Assembly: GCF_029626155.1 (NCBI RefSeq)
Contig: NZ_JARUBL010000001.1
Location: 7,592,501 to 7,656,500 of the forward strand
DNA length: 64,000 bases
Reading direction: 5' to 3'
DNA from: Solwaraspora sp. WMMD1047
GTDB lineage: Bacteria; Actinomycetota; Actinomycetes; Mycobacteriales; Micromonosporaceae
Part shown: positions 1 to 8,006 of the stretch, one piece after another
Layout: each line of letters starts with the position of its first letter
Numbering within the stretch: position 1 is the stretch's first letter
Made by a program: the position numbers and the translations under genes
The notes under the pieces: generated by a model
Databases searched by the model: none
Seen by the model: the letters and a program-made list of their open reading frames with translations, nothing else
What the model was told of the DNA's origin: nothing

Positions 1-769
1 CCGCGGTCACCGTGCCGGACGGCCGGAAGGCCGGATCGAGCCGGGCCAGCCCCTCCACCGTCACGTTCGGCCGGGGTCCGTCGTCGGTACGCAGCCACCG
101 GCCGTCGGGGAGCCGCACCGGGGTGATGTCGGTCTCCCAGAACCCGTCCGCGAGCGCCTTCTCCGCCCGGTTCTGGCTCAGCGCCGCGTACTCGTCCTGG
201 GCGGCCCGGGTGATGCCGCGCAGCTGCGCGACGTTCTCGGCCGTCTCGCCCATCGCAATGTAGACGTCGGGCAGCTCGCCGTCGGCGCGCGGGTCGCTCC
301 ACGGCGGCGTACCGGTTTCGGCCCGGCGGGCGGTCCGGGCCCGCGCGTCGGCGTACCGCGGATTGTGGGTCTCCGGCATCCCGTCGGCCTTGCCGGCGGG
401 GTACCGGGAGACCGACTCCACGCCGGCCGACAGGAACACCCGGCCCTCGCCGGCCCGGATCGCGTGCAGCGCCATCCGGGTGGTCTGCAGGCTGGACGCG
501 CAGTACCGCTGGACGGTGGTGCCGCCGACCTGGTCGAGTCCGAGCTGCAACGCCAGGATCCGGCCGAGGCCGTAGCCCTGCTCGCCGGCCGGCTGGGCGC
601 AGCCCAGCATGACGTCGTCGATGTCCGCGGGGTCGAGCTCCGGCACCGAGTCCAACGCCGCCCGGGCGATCGTCGTCACCAGGTCGTCGGCGCGGATGTC
701 CACCAGCGAGCCCTTCCGGGCCCGACCGATCGGTGAGCGCGCCGCGGCGACGATCACTGCTTCCGGCAT
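1..769 (-). CDS. Thiolase / acetyl-CoA acetyltransferase, 5' part only
   Basis: This is the N-terminal 256 residues of a thiolase; the rest lies beyond position 1. Thiolases cleave 3-ketoacyl-CoA with free CoA, or run the reverse condensation, in the cytoplasm. The N-terminus has the family's VIVAAARSPIGRA pattern. The acyl-accepting cysteine is at residue 90 in a QRYCASS context, where thiolases normally have it. The C-terminal base and second catalytic cysteine are outside the window. An AGGAGG box sits 4 bases before the ATG at 769. The gene follows livF by 31 bp on the same strand, which suggests it ends a transporter/catabolic operon and performs the last chain-shortening step. Acetyl-CoA C-acyltransferase and an SCP-x-like thiolase are both possible. 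Confidence 0.93.
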   Translation of the reverse strand, partial: MPEAVIVAAARSPIGRARKGSLVDIRADDLVTTIARAALDSVPELDPADIDDVMLGCAQPAGEQGYGLGRILALQLGLDQVGGTTVQRYCASSLQTTRMALHAIRAGEGRVFLSAGVESVSRYPAGKADGMPETHNPRYADARARTARRAETGTPPWSDPRADGELPDVYIAMGETAENVAQLRGITRAAQDEYAALSQNRAEKALADGFWETDITPVRLPDGRWLRTDDGPRPNVTVEGLARLDPAFRPSGTVTA

Positions 770-800
770 GTCTGCCTCCTTGAAGATGTGGCGCCCGTGG

Positions 801-1505
801 TCAGGCGACCATGCCCATCCGGCTGCGGTAGATGCTGTCGAGCTGATCCCCGTCGTCGGCGCTCGCGACCACCTCGCCGCGCAGCAGGATCACCCCGCTG
901 TCGATGTCGCCCCGGATGGCCCCGATGGACGCCTCGGCCATCACCACCGTGGTGCCGTTCTCGGCCAGCTCGCGAACCGTACGCATCAGCCCCTGCACGA
1001 TCAGCGGGGCCAGCCCGGTCGCCATCTCGTCCAGCAGCAGCACGTGACACGGGTCGGCCATCAGGGCCCGGGTCACCGCGAGCATCTGCTGTTCCCCGCC
1101 GCTGAGCACGCCGGCGAGGGCGCGGGCCCGCTCCACCAGGACGGGGAACCGGGCGAGCGCCCGGTCGACCGCGGCGTGGTCCACCCGCAGCACCTCGGCC
1201 ATCACCTCGAGGTTCTCCCGGACCGTGAGGGTCGGGAAGATCTGCCGGCCCTGCGGGACCAGCGCCACCCCGGCCCGGCCGCGCTGGGCGGGGGTCAGCC
1301 CGGAGATGTCCCGGTCGCCGAGCCGGACCACGCCACTGGCCGGCACCGCCCCGCAGAGCGCTAGCAGGAGGCTGCTCTTGCCGGCCCCGTTCGGCCCGAC
1401 CACGGCGTTGATGCGTCCCGGTTCGAATCGCATGTCCAGGCCGACGACGGCGGTCGCGGTGCCGTACCGCACCACCAGGTTCTCGGCCCGCAGCTCATGC
1501 GCCAT
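801..1505 (-). CDS. livF: Branched-chain amino acid-type ABC transporter ATPase LivF
   Basis: This 234-residue protein is one of the two cytoplasmic ATPases of a HAAT-type ABC importer. Walker A (GPNGAGKSS) is at about 37-45, the signature LSGGEQQ at about 134-140 and Walker B LLLDE at about 156-160. Length and the short C-terminus are typical of LivF. The ATG at 1505 matches the usual LivF N-terminus and lies inside the end of livG, an 11-bp overlap; upstream in-frame codons were rejected because they would extend far into livG. It sits in the order livH-livM-livG-livF. In a catabolic island such transporters often carry carboxylic or aromatic acids rather than leucine, so the substrate is open. 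Confidence 0.95.
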   Translation of the reverse strand: MAHELRAENLVVRYGTATAVVGLDMRFEPGRINAVVGPNGAGKSSLLLALCGAVPASGVVRLGDRDISGLTPAQRGRAGVALVPQGRQIFPTLTVRENLEVMAEVLRVDHAAVDRALARFPVLVERARALAGVLSGGEQQMLAVTRALMADPCHVLLLDEMATGLAPLIVQGLMRTVRELAENGTTVVMAEASIGAIRGDIDSGVILLRGEVVASADDGDQLDSIYRSRMGMVA

Positions 1506-2280
1506 CCGCGCTCTCCTCCCCACCGAAATAGACCTGACGCATCTCGGAGCTGCGCAGGCAGTCCTGCGGGTCACCGTCGAAGACGATCCGGCCCTGGTCC
1601 ATCAGCACGATGCGGTGTACGAGCGAGGCGACGATGTCGACGTTGTGGTCGACCACGAGGATGCCGCAGCCGCGGGCGACGATCCGCTCCAACGCGTGGG
1701 TCATGCCGTCGACCCCGCGCACGTCACCACCGGCGAACGGCTCGTCGAGCAGCAGCACCACCGGCTTGCGGATCAGCGCCCGCGCCACCTCGACCAGCCG
1801 CTGTTCGCCGAGCGTCAGGTCCGCGCAGAGCCGGTTCAGACCGCTGATGTGCAGCTCGTCCGCGAGCCGGGTGATCTCGGCGTCCAGTCTCGGCGTGGCC
1901 GGCCGGACCGCGCCGGTGACCACCCGGCCGATCACCTGCAGCGGCCGGGCCATTCCGGTGGCGATGCCGCCGAGCAGGATGTTCTCCCGCACGGTCAGGT
2001 CCGGGGCGAGCTGCGGATGCTGGAAGGTACGGGCCAGGCCGGCCCGCCGGGACCGTTTCGACGGCGGTCCGGCCAGCTCGATGTCGCGGATCCGCAGGGT
2101 GCCGGAGTCGGCGCGCTGCTGGCCGGTGATGACGTCGACGAGGGTGGTCTTGCCGGCCCCGTTGGGCCCGACCAGTCCGAGGATCTCGCCCGCGCTGACC
2201 TGCAGGGCGGCGTCGCTGACCGCCTGGACGCCGCCGTAGGACTTGTTCACCCCCTGGCAGGTGAGCAGCACTTCAGACAC
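1495..2280 (-). CDS. livG: Branched-chain amino acid-type ABC transporter ATPase LivG
   Basis: This 261-residue ATPase pairs with LivF. Walker A GPNGAGKTT is at about 38-46. The signature is LTLGEQRLVEVARAL, the LivG-type variant of LSGGQ, and Walker B is VVLLLDEPFAG. I chose the GTG at 2280 because a GGAGG box lies 5 bases upstream and translation gives the normal N-terminus (SEVLLTCQGVNKSYGG). That start overlaps the end of livM by 8 bp, so the two are probably translationally coupled. The protein should bind the cytoplasmic face of the LivH/LivM pair. Confidence 0.95.
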   Translation of the reverse strand: MSEVLLTCQGVNKSYGGVQAVSDAALQVSAGEILGLVGPNGAGKTTLVDVITGQQRADSGTLRIRDIELAGPPSKRSRRAGLARTFQHPQLAPDLTVRENILLGGIATGMARPLQVIGRVVTGAVRPATPRLDAEITRLADELHISGLNRLCADLTLGEQRLVEVARALIRKPVVLLLDEPFAGGDVRGVDGMTHALERIVARGCGILVVDHNVDIVASLVHRIVLMDQGRIVFDGDPQDCLRSSEMRQVYFGGEESADGA

Positions 2281-3289
2281 GACGACCTCCCAGTCGGTGG
2301 CGACCGCGCTGGTAGACGTCGGCGAGGACGCCGAGGATGCCCTCCGGCGCCAGCCGCAGCACCAGCAGGATCGCGATCGCGAACAGCAGCGTTCCGGAGT
2401 CCTCGAAGAGGGTGAGCTGGAACGTGAAGATGACGACCAGCGCGGCACCGAGCACCGCGCCCCACGGGGTGCGCTGGCCACCGATCAGCGGCATGAAGAT
2501 CGCCAGGAAGATCACCGGGAGGCCGAAGGACTCCGGCTGGGCGAACCCGTTCATCATGCCGAAGATCGACCCGCCGATCGAGGCGATGCCGGCGCCGAAG
2601 GCGAGCGAGACCAGGCCGACCACCGAGGTGCTGATCCCGGACGCCTCCACCACGGCCGGCACCTTGCGCTTGATCCGCACGGTGACGCCGAACGGGGAGC
2701 GGCGCAGGCGGGACAGGAACATCCCGGCCACCCAGACGGTCAGCACCGCGATGATCACGAACGCGGACCGGTCGAGTTCGTACCCGAAGAAGGTGGGGGT
2801 CAGCACGGCGATGCCGTTCGGACCACCGGTCAGTTCGGTGTTGTCGATGAGGAAGGTCTCGAAACTGACCCCGAAGAGCAGGGTCACGCCGGCCAGGTAG
2901 AACCCGGAGAGCTTGCTGGTCACCATCCCGAGCAGGGTCGCCACCAGCGCGGAGAGCACGATGCCGATCGGCACCCCCCACAGCGACGACAGGTCGGTGT
3001 GCATCGCCAGCAGCCCGCAGCTGTACGCACCGAGCCCCAGATAGGCGTTGTACGCGAGCGACAGGCCGCCGCTCATGATGTACGGGACGTACATGCCGAG
3101 GGCGAGCAGCGCGTAGGTGCAGATGAGCACGACGTAGTCCGCCGTGTAGTTGGCCTGGCCGGCGTAGAGGATCGCACCGATTCCGATGGCCAGCGTTATC
3201 GCGGGTTCGAACAACGCCTTCGCCGTCCGTACGCCGCGGTTCGCGGTGGCCGGCTCGGTCGGGGCCGTCGAGTCCTGCTGAATGGTCAT
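2273..3289 (-). CDS. livM: Branched-chain amino acid-type ABC transporter permease LivM
   Basis: This 338-residue inner-membrane permease has the hydrophobic segments and motifs of LivM: a cytoplasmic N-terminal tail, then YVPYIMSGGLSLAYNAYLGLGAYS near residue 80, and the EAA-like loop region around KVPAVVEASGIS. The ATG at 3289 overlaps the livH stop in an ATGA junction. A much longer upstream in-frame extension runs antisense-like through livH and was rejected. It works with LivH to form the channel for the ligand delivered by LivK. The family assignment is strong; substrate is unknown. Confidence 0.94.
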   Translation of the reverse strand: MTIQQDSTAPTEPATANRGVRTAKALFEPAITLAIGIGAILYAGQANYTADYVVLICTYALLALGMYVPYIMSGGLSLAYNAYLGLGAYSCGLLAMHTDLSSLWGVPIGIVLSALVATLLGMVTSKLSGFYLAGVTLLFGVSFETFLIDNTELTGGPNGIAVLTPTFFGYELDRSAFVIIAVLTVWVAGMFLSRLRRSPFGVTVRIKRKVPAVVEASGISTSVVGLVSLAFGAGIASIGGSIFGMMNGFAQPESFGLPVIFLAIFMPLIGGQRTPWGAVLGAALVVIFTFQLTLFEDSGTLLFAIAILLVLRLAPEGILGVLADVYQRGRHRLGGRRV

Positions 3290-4158
3290 ATCCGGACCTT
3301 CGCTTGGAAGATGCCTTTGGGACGGAGAGCGAAGAAGATGAACGCGAGGACGAACGTCGCGTAGTCGAGCATCGCGTGGCCGAAGTAGTAGACCGCCGCG
3401 GTCTGGATGGCGGCGACGACCAGGCCGCCGACGAGTGGCGCCCAGACGCTGCCGAGCCCACCGACGATGACCGCGAGGAAGCCGGCCAGTGACCAGTGCA
3501 GGCCGCTGGTGAACGACACCCCCGCCTTGGCCGCGAAGAGCGCGCCGGCGAGCCCGCCGAGCAGCCCGGCCAGCGCGAAGGCCACCAACCGGATCCGGTT
3601 GACGGGTACGCCGAGCATCTGCGCGGCGCGTTCGTTGTCGCCGACCGCGCGCAGCATCCGCCCGTACCCGGTGCGCCGCAGCCAGATCGAGATGCCGACG
3701 AAGGCGGCGACGGTCATCACGACGAGCAGCCCGGTCTGGCCGGTGACCACGATGTTGTCGGTGCGGATCAGGTCGGGCTCGACCCACTGCTGGCCGGCGA
3801 GGGCGGTCCGGCCGAAGAGGGTGCCGGCCAACTGCTCGACCGCGAAGAGTATTGCGACGATGGCGACGATCGAGGGCTCCTCGTCACCGCCGGTCCGGAC
3901 GTGGATGGGCCGGACCACGAGCAGCTCGGTCAGCCCGGACAGGACCACGGCGACGACGATCCCGAGGACGATCGCCACCGGCGCCGGCCACCCGTTGCGG
4001 ATGACCAGGAACGAGGCGAGCATCGCGCTGAACATGGCGAACGGCCCGAGCGCGAACATGAAGATTCCAGCGCCGCGGAGGACCAGAAGGTATCCGAGCG
4101 CCATGAGCCCGGCGAAGCAGCCGAGTTCGACGATGGACACCCAGAGCTGTGCGGGCAT
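3286..4158 (-). CDS. livH: Branched-chain amino acid-type ABC transporter permease LivH
   Basis: This 290-residue, strongly hydrophobic protein is the LivH-type permease. It begins with a membrane segment directly after the start (VELGCFAGLMALGYLLVLRGAG) and contains the conserved stretch around NERAAQMLGVPVNRIRLVAFALAG that contacts the ATPases. It is the first gene of the coupled livHMGF unit, and follows livK after a 123-bp gap that contains a hairpin. That spacing is common where the binding protein must be made in excess over the membrane parts. Confidence 0.94.
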   Translation of the reverse strand: MPAQLWVSIVELGCFAGLMALGYLLVLRGAGIFMFALGPFAMFSAMLASFLVIRNGWPAPVAIVLGIVVAVVLSGLTELLVVRPIHVRTGGDEEPSIVAIVAILFAVEQLAGTLFGRTALAGQQWVEPDLIRTDNIVVTGQTGLLVVMTVAAFVGISIWLRRTGYGRMLRAVGDNERAAQMLGVPVNRIRLVAFALAGLLGGLAGALFAAKAGVSFTSGLHWSLAGFLAVIVGGLGSVWAPLVGGLVVAAIQTAAVYYFGHAMLDYATFVLAFIFFALRPKGIFQAKVRI

Positions 4159-4205
4159 CAGTATCCGTTTCTGTCCGGGATTACCGGGAGCGGGGCTGCC
4201 TGATC

Positions 4206-4236
4206 GCCGGCCGGGCCGGCGCCCGGCCCGGTGGCC
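4206..4236 (-). terminator. Hairpin between livK and livH, possible attenuator
   Basis: An imperfect GC-only inverted repeat (inner arms of 7 bp, outer arms of about 5 bp with a 3-base bulge) lies 45 bp past the livK stop. There is no T tract. It may partly terminate or stabilise the livK message so that the binding protein outnumbers the permeases. The role is inferred from position. Confidence 0.35.
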
Positions 4237-4281
4237 GACGATGCTCGTCGCCCACCCGGCCAGGGCCGGCCGTGCCGTCGA

Positions 4282-5484
4282 TCAGCAGGTCCCCTGGTAG
4301 ACGTCCCAGATCTTGCTGGGCTTGTTCTCGGCGTCGAACTGGTTGAGCACGATGCCGCAGTTTCCGTCCGAGCCGACGTGCTTGTCGGCGCTGAAGCTGA
4401 TGGTGAAGTCGCTGCCGCCGTAGTGCGGTTGGTAGCCGGTGATCTGGGAGAAGGCGTCGTTGATCTTCTCCAGGTCGTCGGCCCCGCCGGCCTTCTCGAT
4501 CGCCTCCTTGATCAGGTAGACCCCGTCGTAGCCCTGCGGCTGGTACGCGGTCAGGACCGAGTACTGGCCGCCCACGGCGGCGAGCTTCTCGGCGAACTCG
4601 GAGGTGCGGGTGTTCTCCTGGTCGATGCTGCCGACCACCACGAGGCCCTCCAACGAGCCGGCGTCCGCGAGCTCCCAGGTGGTCGGCTGGTTGCCGATCG
4701 AGGCGAGGCTGAACCGCTTGATCCCGGGCATCTGCTGGTGCAGTCCCTTCTGGACCAGGACCTCGGCCTGACCGCCGAGCGACATGACCAGGACCGCGTC
4801 GGGGTTCGCCGCCTTGACCCGGGCGATCTGGGCGCTCACGTCGGAGGAGTCGGTGGCCACCTTCTCGTTGGCGACCTGTTCGATGCCACCCTGCTGGATC
4901 GCCCCGACCAGGGCCGGGACGTAGGACTGGATGGTCGGCACGTCGTCGGCGATGACCGCCAGCCGCTTGATGCCGGCCTTGGCCATGCCCGCCGCGTACA
5001 GCTCGCCGATGCCGGCGCTGGTCGGGCCGAGGATCCAGATGTTGTCCTGCTGCGGAGCCTCGACGATGGCGGCGCTCAGGTTGGTCGGTGCGACGCAGAG
5101 GATCTTCTGCTGGTAGCAGACCGGCTTGACCGCGATGGCGGACGCCGACCCGGAGTTCATCAACAGGACCTGAGCGCCTTCGTCGATCAGCCGCCGGGCC
5201 AGGGTGGGGGTCTGGGTCGACTGGCTGCCGTCGCTCTCCTTGAGGAGCTTGATCTGGCTGCCGTTGATGCCGCCGGCCTCGTTGATCTCGTCGATCGCCA
5301 TCTGGATGCCGACCTCGGAGTAGGGGGTGTACGCCGAGGCGCCACCGGAGGTATCGGTGATCATCCCGAACACGATCTCGCCGTCCCCGGACGCGCCCTC
5401 GTCCGAGTTCGACCCGCATGCCGCCAACAAGAGGGCGCAAACGCCGACGGCGGCAGCCGTGGCGCGCTTCCTGCCCATGAACAC
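4282..5484 (-). CDS. livK: ABC transporter substrate-binding lipoprotein (LivK-like)
   Basis: This is a 400-residue type I periplasmic-binding-protein-fold lipoprotein that captures the ligand outside the membrane and hands it to LivHM. It has a short basic N-terminus, a hydrophobic segment and a lipobox LLAAC with the lipidated cysteine at about residue 23. The mature part has the IVFGMITDTSG start and repeated alpha/beta segments of the family. I chose GTG at 5484 because GGAGG lies 6 bases upstream; an ATG 6 bases later is also possible. It is the first gene of the transporter run. The upstream region contains an inverted repeat that could be an operator. Ligand identity cannot be read from the sequence. 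Confidence 0.93.
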   Translation of the reverse strand: MFMGRKRATAAAVGVCALLLAACGSNSDEGASGDGEIVFGMITDTSGGASAYTPYSEVGIQMAIDEINEAGGINGSQIKLLKESDGSQSTQTPTLARRLIDEGAQVLLMNSGSASAIAVKPVCYQQKILCVAPTNLSAAIVEAPQQDNIWILGPTSAGIGELYAAGMAKAGIKRLAVIADDVPTIQSYVPALVGAIQQGGIEQVANEKVATDSSDVSAQIARVKAANPDAVLVMSLGGQAEVLVQKGLHQQMPGIKRFSLASIGNQPTTWELADAGSLEGLVVVGSIDQENTRTSEFAEKLAAVGGQYSVLTAYQPQGYDGVYLIKEAIEKAGGADDLEKINDAFSQITGYQPHYGGSDFTISFSADKHVGSDGNCGIVLNQFDAENKPSKIWDVYQGTC

Positions 5485-5530
5485 TGTGTGCCTCCAGGAG
5501 TTGCCAGACCGCGCGTAGCGCGCCAATAAC

Positions 5531-5552
5531 TTCAATCCTTACGATGATTGAA
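5531..5552. promoter_or_regulatory. Inverted repeat upstream of livK, candidate operator
   Basis: TTCAATC and GATTGAA form perfect 7-bp arms separated by 8 bases, 47 bp upstream of the livK start in an unusually AT-rich patch. The form suits a dimeric TetR- or GntR-type regulator. The regulator is not identified; the FCD/GntR gene at 12360-13136 is one candidate. Confidence 0.45.
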
Positions 5553-5680
5553 CTCATAGCGCTGTGTCAAGCAATCATCTCGAAACAATTTGGGCTCGTT
5601 ACCGCCCTCGACGGCCAGTCCGCGCAGGCTGACACCGCCCACAGCCCGACCGGCCACGAGCCCCAGCCCACCGCCGGCCA

Positions 5681-6181
5681 TCACATTCCGCAACCACCTG
5701 TTGCAGAATCGTGTCGGGCGATCAACTGATAGCGGGACGGCCACCCGTCGTCCGGCGCCACCCCGCGTTCGGCTGCGGCGAACAGGGTGCGACGACTGAT
5801 CCGCCAGGACGCCCCAGTGCGTACCAGAATGTCCGCGTACCGGCCCCACAGGTGCACCTCGTCGCCAGAGCCGCGTCTGCGGTGAAAGGCGTAGACGTAC
5901 GAGTCGGCGTGCGCCAGACCGTCGGCCGGGAACCGGATGGTCACGTTCGACAGGTGGTGACTTGTCGCCACGTTGTCGTCGAGCGCCCGGAACAGTTCGG
6001 CCAGCCGGACCCGGCCCTGATACACCCGCCCGTGCCCGTGGTCGTAGACCGCGTCGTCGGTGAACAGGTCCAGCACCGCACGTTGCCGGTTCTCGTCGAC
6101 CCGTACGCAGTACTCGTGCAGCACCGCCGTCACGTCGGCGGTGTCAACCAGCCGGCCGAGCCGCTCCGCCATCGCGCTCAC
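5681..6181 (-). CDS. SnoaL-like / NTF2-fold nuclear transport factor 2 family protein
   Basis: This 166-residue protein matches the SnoaL-like polyketide cyclase/dehydratase-like family: an N-terminal helix region VTAVLHEYCVRVDENRQRAVLDLFTDDAVYDHG, then LAELFRALDDNVATSHHLSNVTIRF with a central His pair, and a C-terminal strand set ending in WRISRRTLFAA. Such NTF2-fold proteins include isomerases, hydrolases and small subunits of ring-hydroxylating enzymes. The GTG at 6181 overlaps the stop of the LLM gene in a GTGA junction, so the two are coupled; an internal ATG at 6172 is the alternative. In this context it may process an oxidised intermediate made by the LLM enzyme, which is inference. 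Confidence 0.85.
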   Translation of the reverse strand: MSAMAERLGRLVDTADVTAVLHEYCVRVDENRQRAVLDLFTDDAVYDHGHGRVYQGRVRLAELFRALDDNVATSHHLSNVTIRFPADGLAHADSYVYAFHRRRGSGDEVHLWGRYADILVRTGASWRISRRTLFAAAERGVAPDDGWPSRYQLIARHDSATGGCGM

Positions 6182-7065
6182 CCCGACGCCGCCCCGGTGC
6201 TCGGCCAGGCCGCGCCGAACACCTCCACCGCGCGGTCCAGCGCCGCCAGCCGGTCGGCCGTCGTCGCGCTCGCCGGCAGCCGGTTGAACGGTGAGAAGAC
6301 CAGATGCTCGTAGCCGGCGTCCTCGTAGGCGCGCAACGTGTCCGGCCCGAGGTCCCCGTGCAGCCGGACATAGTGCGCGAACGGCTCGTCGGCCCGACCC
6401 AGCTCGGCCCGAAGCCGGTCGATCCGCCGGGTCAGCTCCAGCGAGCCCGCCAGGTCGAGATTGGGGCCGAACCACCCGGTCCCCCGGCTCGCCGCCCGAC
6501 GCAGCGCCGGTGCCGCGTGCCCGCCGAAGACGAGCGGGATCGGCTCGGTCGGCGCCCCCGCGAAGTGCACGGGACCGAAGTCGAAGTGGGTGCCGTGGTA
6601 CTCCACCGGCTCACCGGACCAGAGCAGCGCCAACACGTCGAGCATCTCGTCCGCCCGCCGCCCCCGGTCGGCGAAGTCGACGCCGAGCGCCTCGAACTCC
6701 TCCCGCATCCAACCGGTCGCCACCCCGAACACCGCGCGCCCGCCGGAGAGGTTCTGCAACGCCGCCCAGGACCGGGCGACGTGGAACGGATTCCGCATCG
6801 GCAGCACGAACACCCCGGTGCCGAGCCGGATCGTCGTGGTCCGCGCGGCCAGATAGCCCAGGGTCACCGCCACGTCGGTCAGCGGCGTCTCGGGGCGGAA
6901 CCCGGGATCGCCGGACGGCGCGTACGGGTACCTCTTCTCGAAGGTGAGCGGGGTGACCACGTGGTCGGCGAGCCAGACACACTCGAAGCCGAGCTGTTCG
7001 GCCCGTTCGACGAGCGGCAGGAAGTCCGCCGCGGCCAACCCGAACAACTGCATGGAGATCTTCAC
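6178..7065 (-). CDS. LLM-class F420-dependent oxidoreductase
   Basis: This 295-residue protein has the luciferase-like monooxygenase TIM-barrel pattern: an N-terminal MQLFGLAAADFLPLVERAEQLGFECVWLADH, the TIRLGTGVFVLPMRNPFHVARSWAALQNLSGGR core, then GVATGWMREEFEALGVDF. This pattern is typical of the actinobacterial F420-dependent subgroup. These enzymes use F420 or FMN to reduce or monooxygenate small molecules. GTG at 7065 was chosen because GGGAGGAG precedes it by 5 bases. It follows the SDR by 19 bp and overlaps the SnoaL-like gene by 4 bp. The substrate is unknown. Confidence 0.92.
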   Translation of the reverse strand: MKISMQLFGLAAADFLPLVERAEQLGFECVWLADHVVTPLTFEKRYPYAPSGDPGFRPETPLTDVAVTLGYLAARTTTIRLGTGVFVLPMRNPFHVARSWAALQNLSGGRAVFGVATGWMREEFEALGVDFADRGRRADEMLDVLALLWSGEPVEYHGTHFDFGPVHFAGAPTEPIPLVFGGHAAPALRRAASRGTGWFGPNLDLAGSLELTRRIDRLRAELGRADEPFAHYVRLHGDLGPDTLRAYEDAGYEHLVFSPFNRLPASATTADRLAALDRAVEVFGAAWPSTGAASG

Positions 7066-7084
7066 GGCAGCTCCTCCCACCAAC

Positions 7085-7972
7085 TCACTGCACGGCCGGC
7101 GGCCGGGTCTCGTTCCGCTCCGGGTCCTCCAGGTACTGGACCAGCAGCGGCTGGTTGGTCCAGCGCTTCGGGGTACGGAACCAGCCGCCGGCCGACAACG
7201 TGCCGCCGTCGGCTATCACGGTTCCCCCCACCACCCAGGTGTTCAGCGGCGAGGCGAGGAAGACCACCACGTTCGCCACGTCCGCCGGCTCGCCGTACCG
7301 CCCGGCCGGGATCCAGGTGTGTGCCAGCCGCTCGTACTCCGCCGGCAGCTCGTAGTGGTTGACCTGGTAGGCACGGGTCTTGTCGACGGCGACCGCGCTG
7401 ACCACGATGCCGTGCCGGGCCAGATCGACCGCGAGGCTCTTGGTGAACCCGTCGACGGCCCGCTTGAACGCCGAGTAGACCGCCAACGCCGGCGCCGACC
7501 GCACCCCCTCGACGGAGGAGAAGTTGACGATCCGGCCCCAGCCCGCCCGCTTCATCCCCGGCACGAACGCCTTGCAGGCCCGGAAGACGTGCAGCAGGTT
7601 GACCTCGTAGAGCGCCTGCCACTGCTCCTCGGTGCTCTCCTCGTGGGCACCGGCGGACGCCAGGTGCTCCCCCAGGCCGTTCACCAGCACGTCGACCCGG
7701 TCGAACCGGTCGAAAGCCGCCCGTTCGAGGGCGCTCATCCCGTCGGCCGTACGCAGATCGGCCTGGACCGTGACGATTCGCCGCCCGGTCTCCCGCTCGA
7801 TCCGCCCGGCGACCGCGGCCAGCCGGTCGCCGTCGATGTCGGCGCAGACCAGCTCGCAACCCGAGTGGGCCAGCAGCCGCGCCGCCTCGCCGCAGATGGC
7901 ACCCCCCGCCGCGGTGATCACCGCGACCCGCCCGCGCATCAGCTCGGGCGCGAAACCTGACTGTTCCGACAC
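7085..7972 (-). CDS. Short-chain dehydrogenase/reductase with altered glycine motif
   Basis: This 295-residue SDR keeps the Rossmann fold and active site: a catalytic SSVEGVR serine and a YSAFK tyrosine/lysine pair. The cofactor loop reads TAAGGAICG where classical SDRs have TGxxxGIG, so cofactor binding may differ. A C-terminal stretch of about 40 residues, rich in W, P and Q (GGWFRTPKRWTNQPLLVQYL), resembles the tail seen in hydroxyacyl or diol dehydrogenases of catabolic clusters. GTG at 7972 has an AGGAAAGGGGA sequence upstream; GTG at 7993 is an alternative. It lies between the cyclase and LLM genes in one operon and probably oxidises a hydroxyl group formed in the pathway. Confidence 0.88.
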   Translation of the reverse strand: MSEQSGFAPELMRGRVAVITAAGGAICGEAARLLAHSGCELVCADIDGDRLAAVAGRIERETGRRIVTVQADLRTADGMSALERAAFDRFDRVDVLVNGLGEHLASAGAHEESTEEQWQALYEVNLLHVFRACKAFVPGMKRAGWGRIVNFSSVEGVRSAPALAVYSAFKRAVDGFTKSLAVDLARHGIVVSAVAVDKTRAYQVNHYELPAEYERLAHTWIPAGRYGEPADVANVVVFLASPLNTWVVGGTVIADGGTLSAGGWFRTPKRWTNQPLLVQYLEDPERNETRPPAVQ

Positions 7973-8006
7973 CGGGTCCCCTTTCCTCGTCACCGCACGG
8001 CCCTCT

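Noticed and set aside
4181-5557. 458-residue minus-strand frame overlapping livK
   Set aside because: Same strand but another frame than the binding protein; no lipobox or fold pattern.
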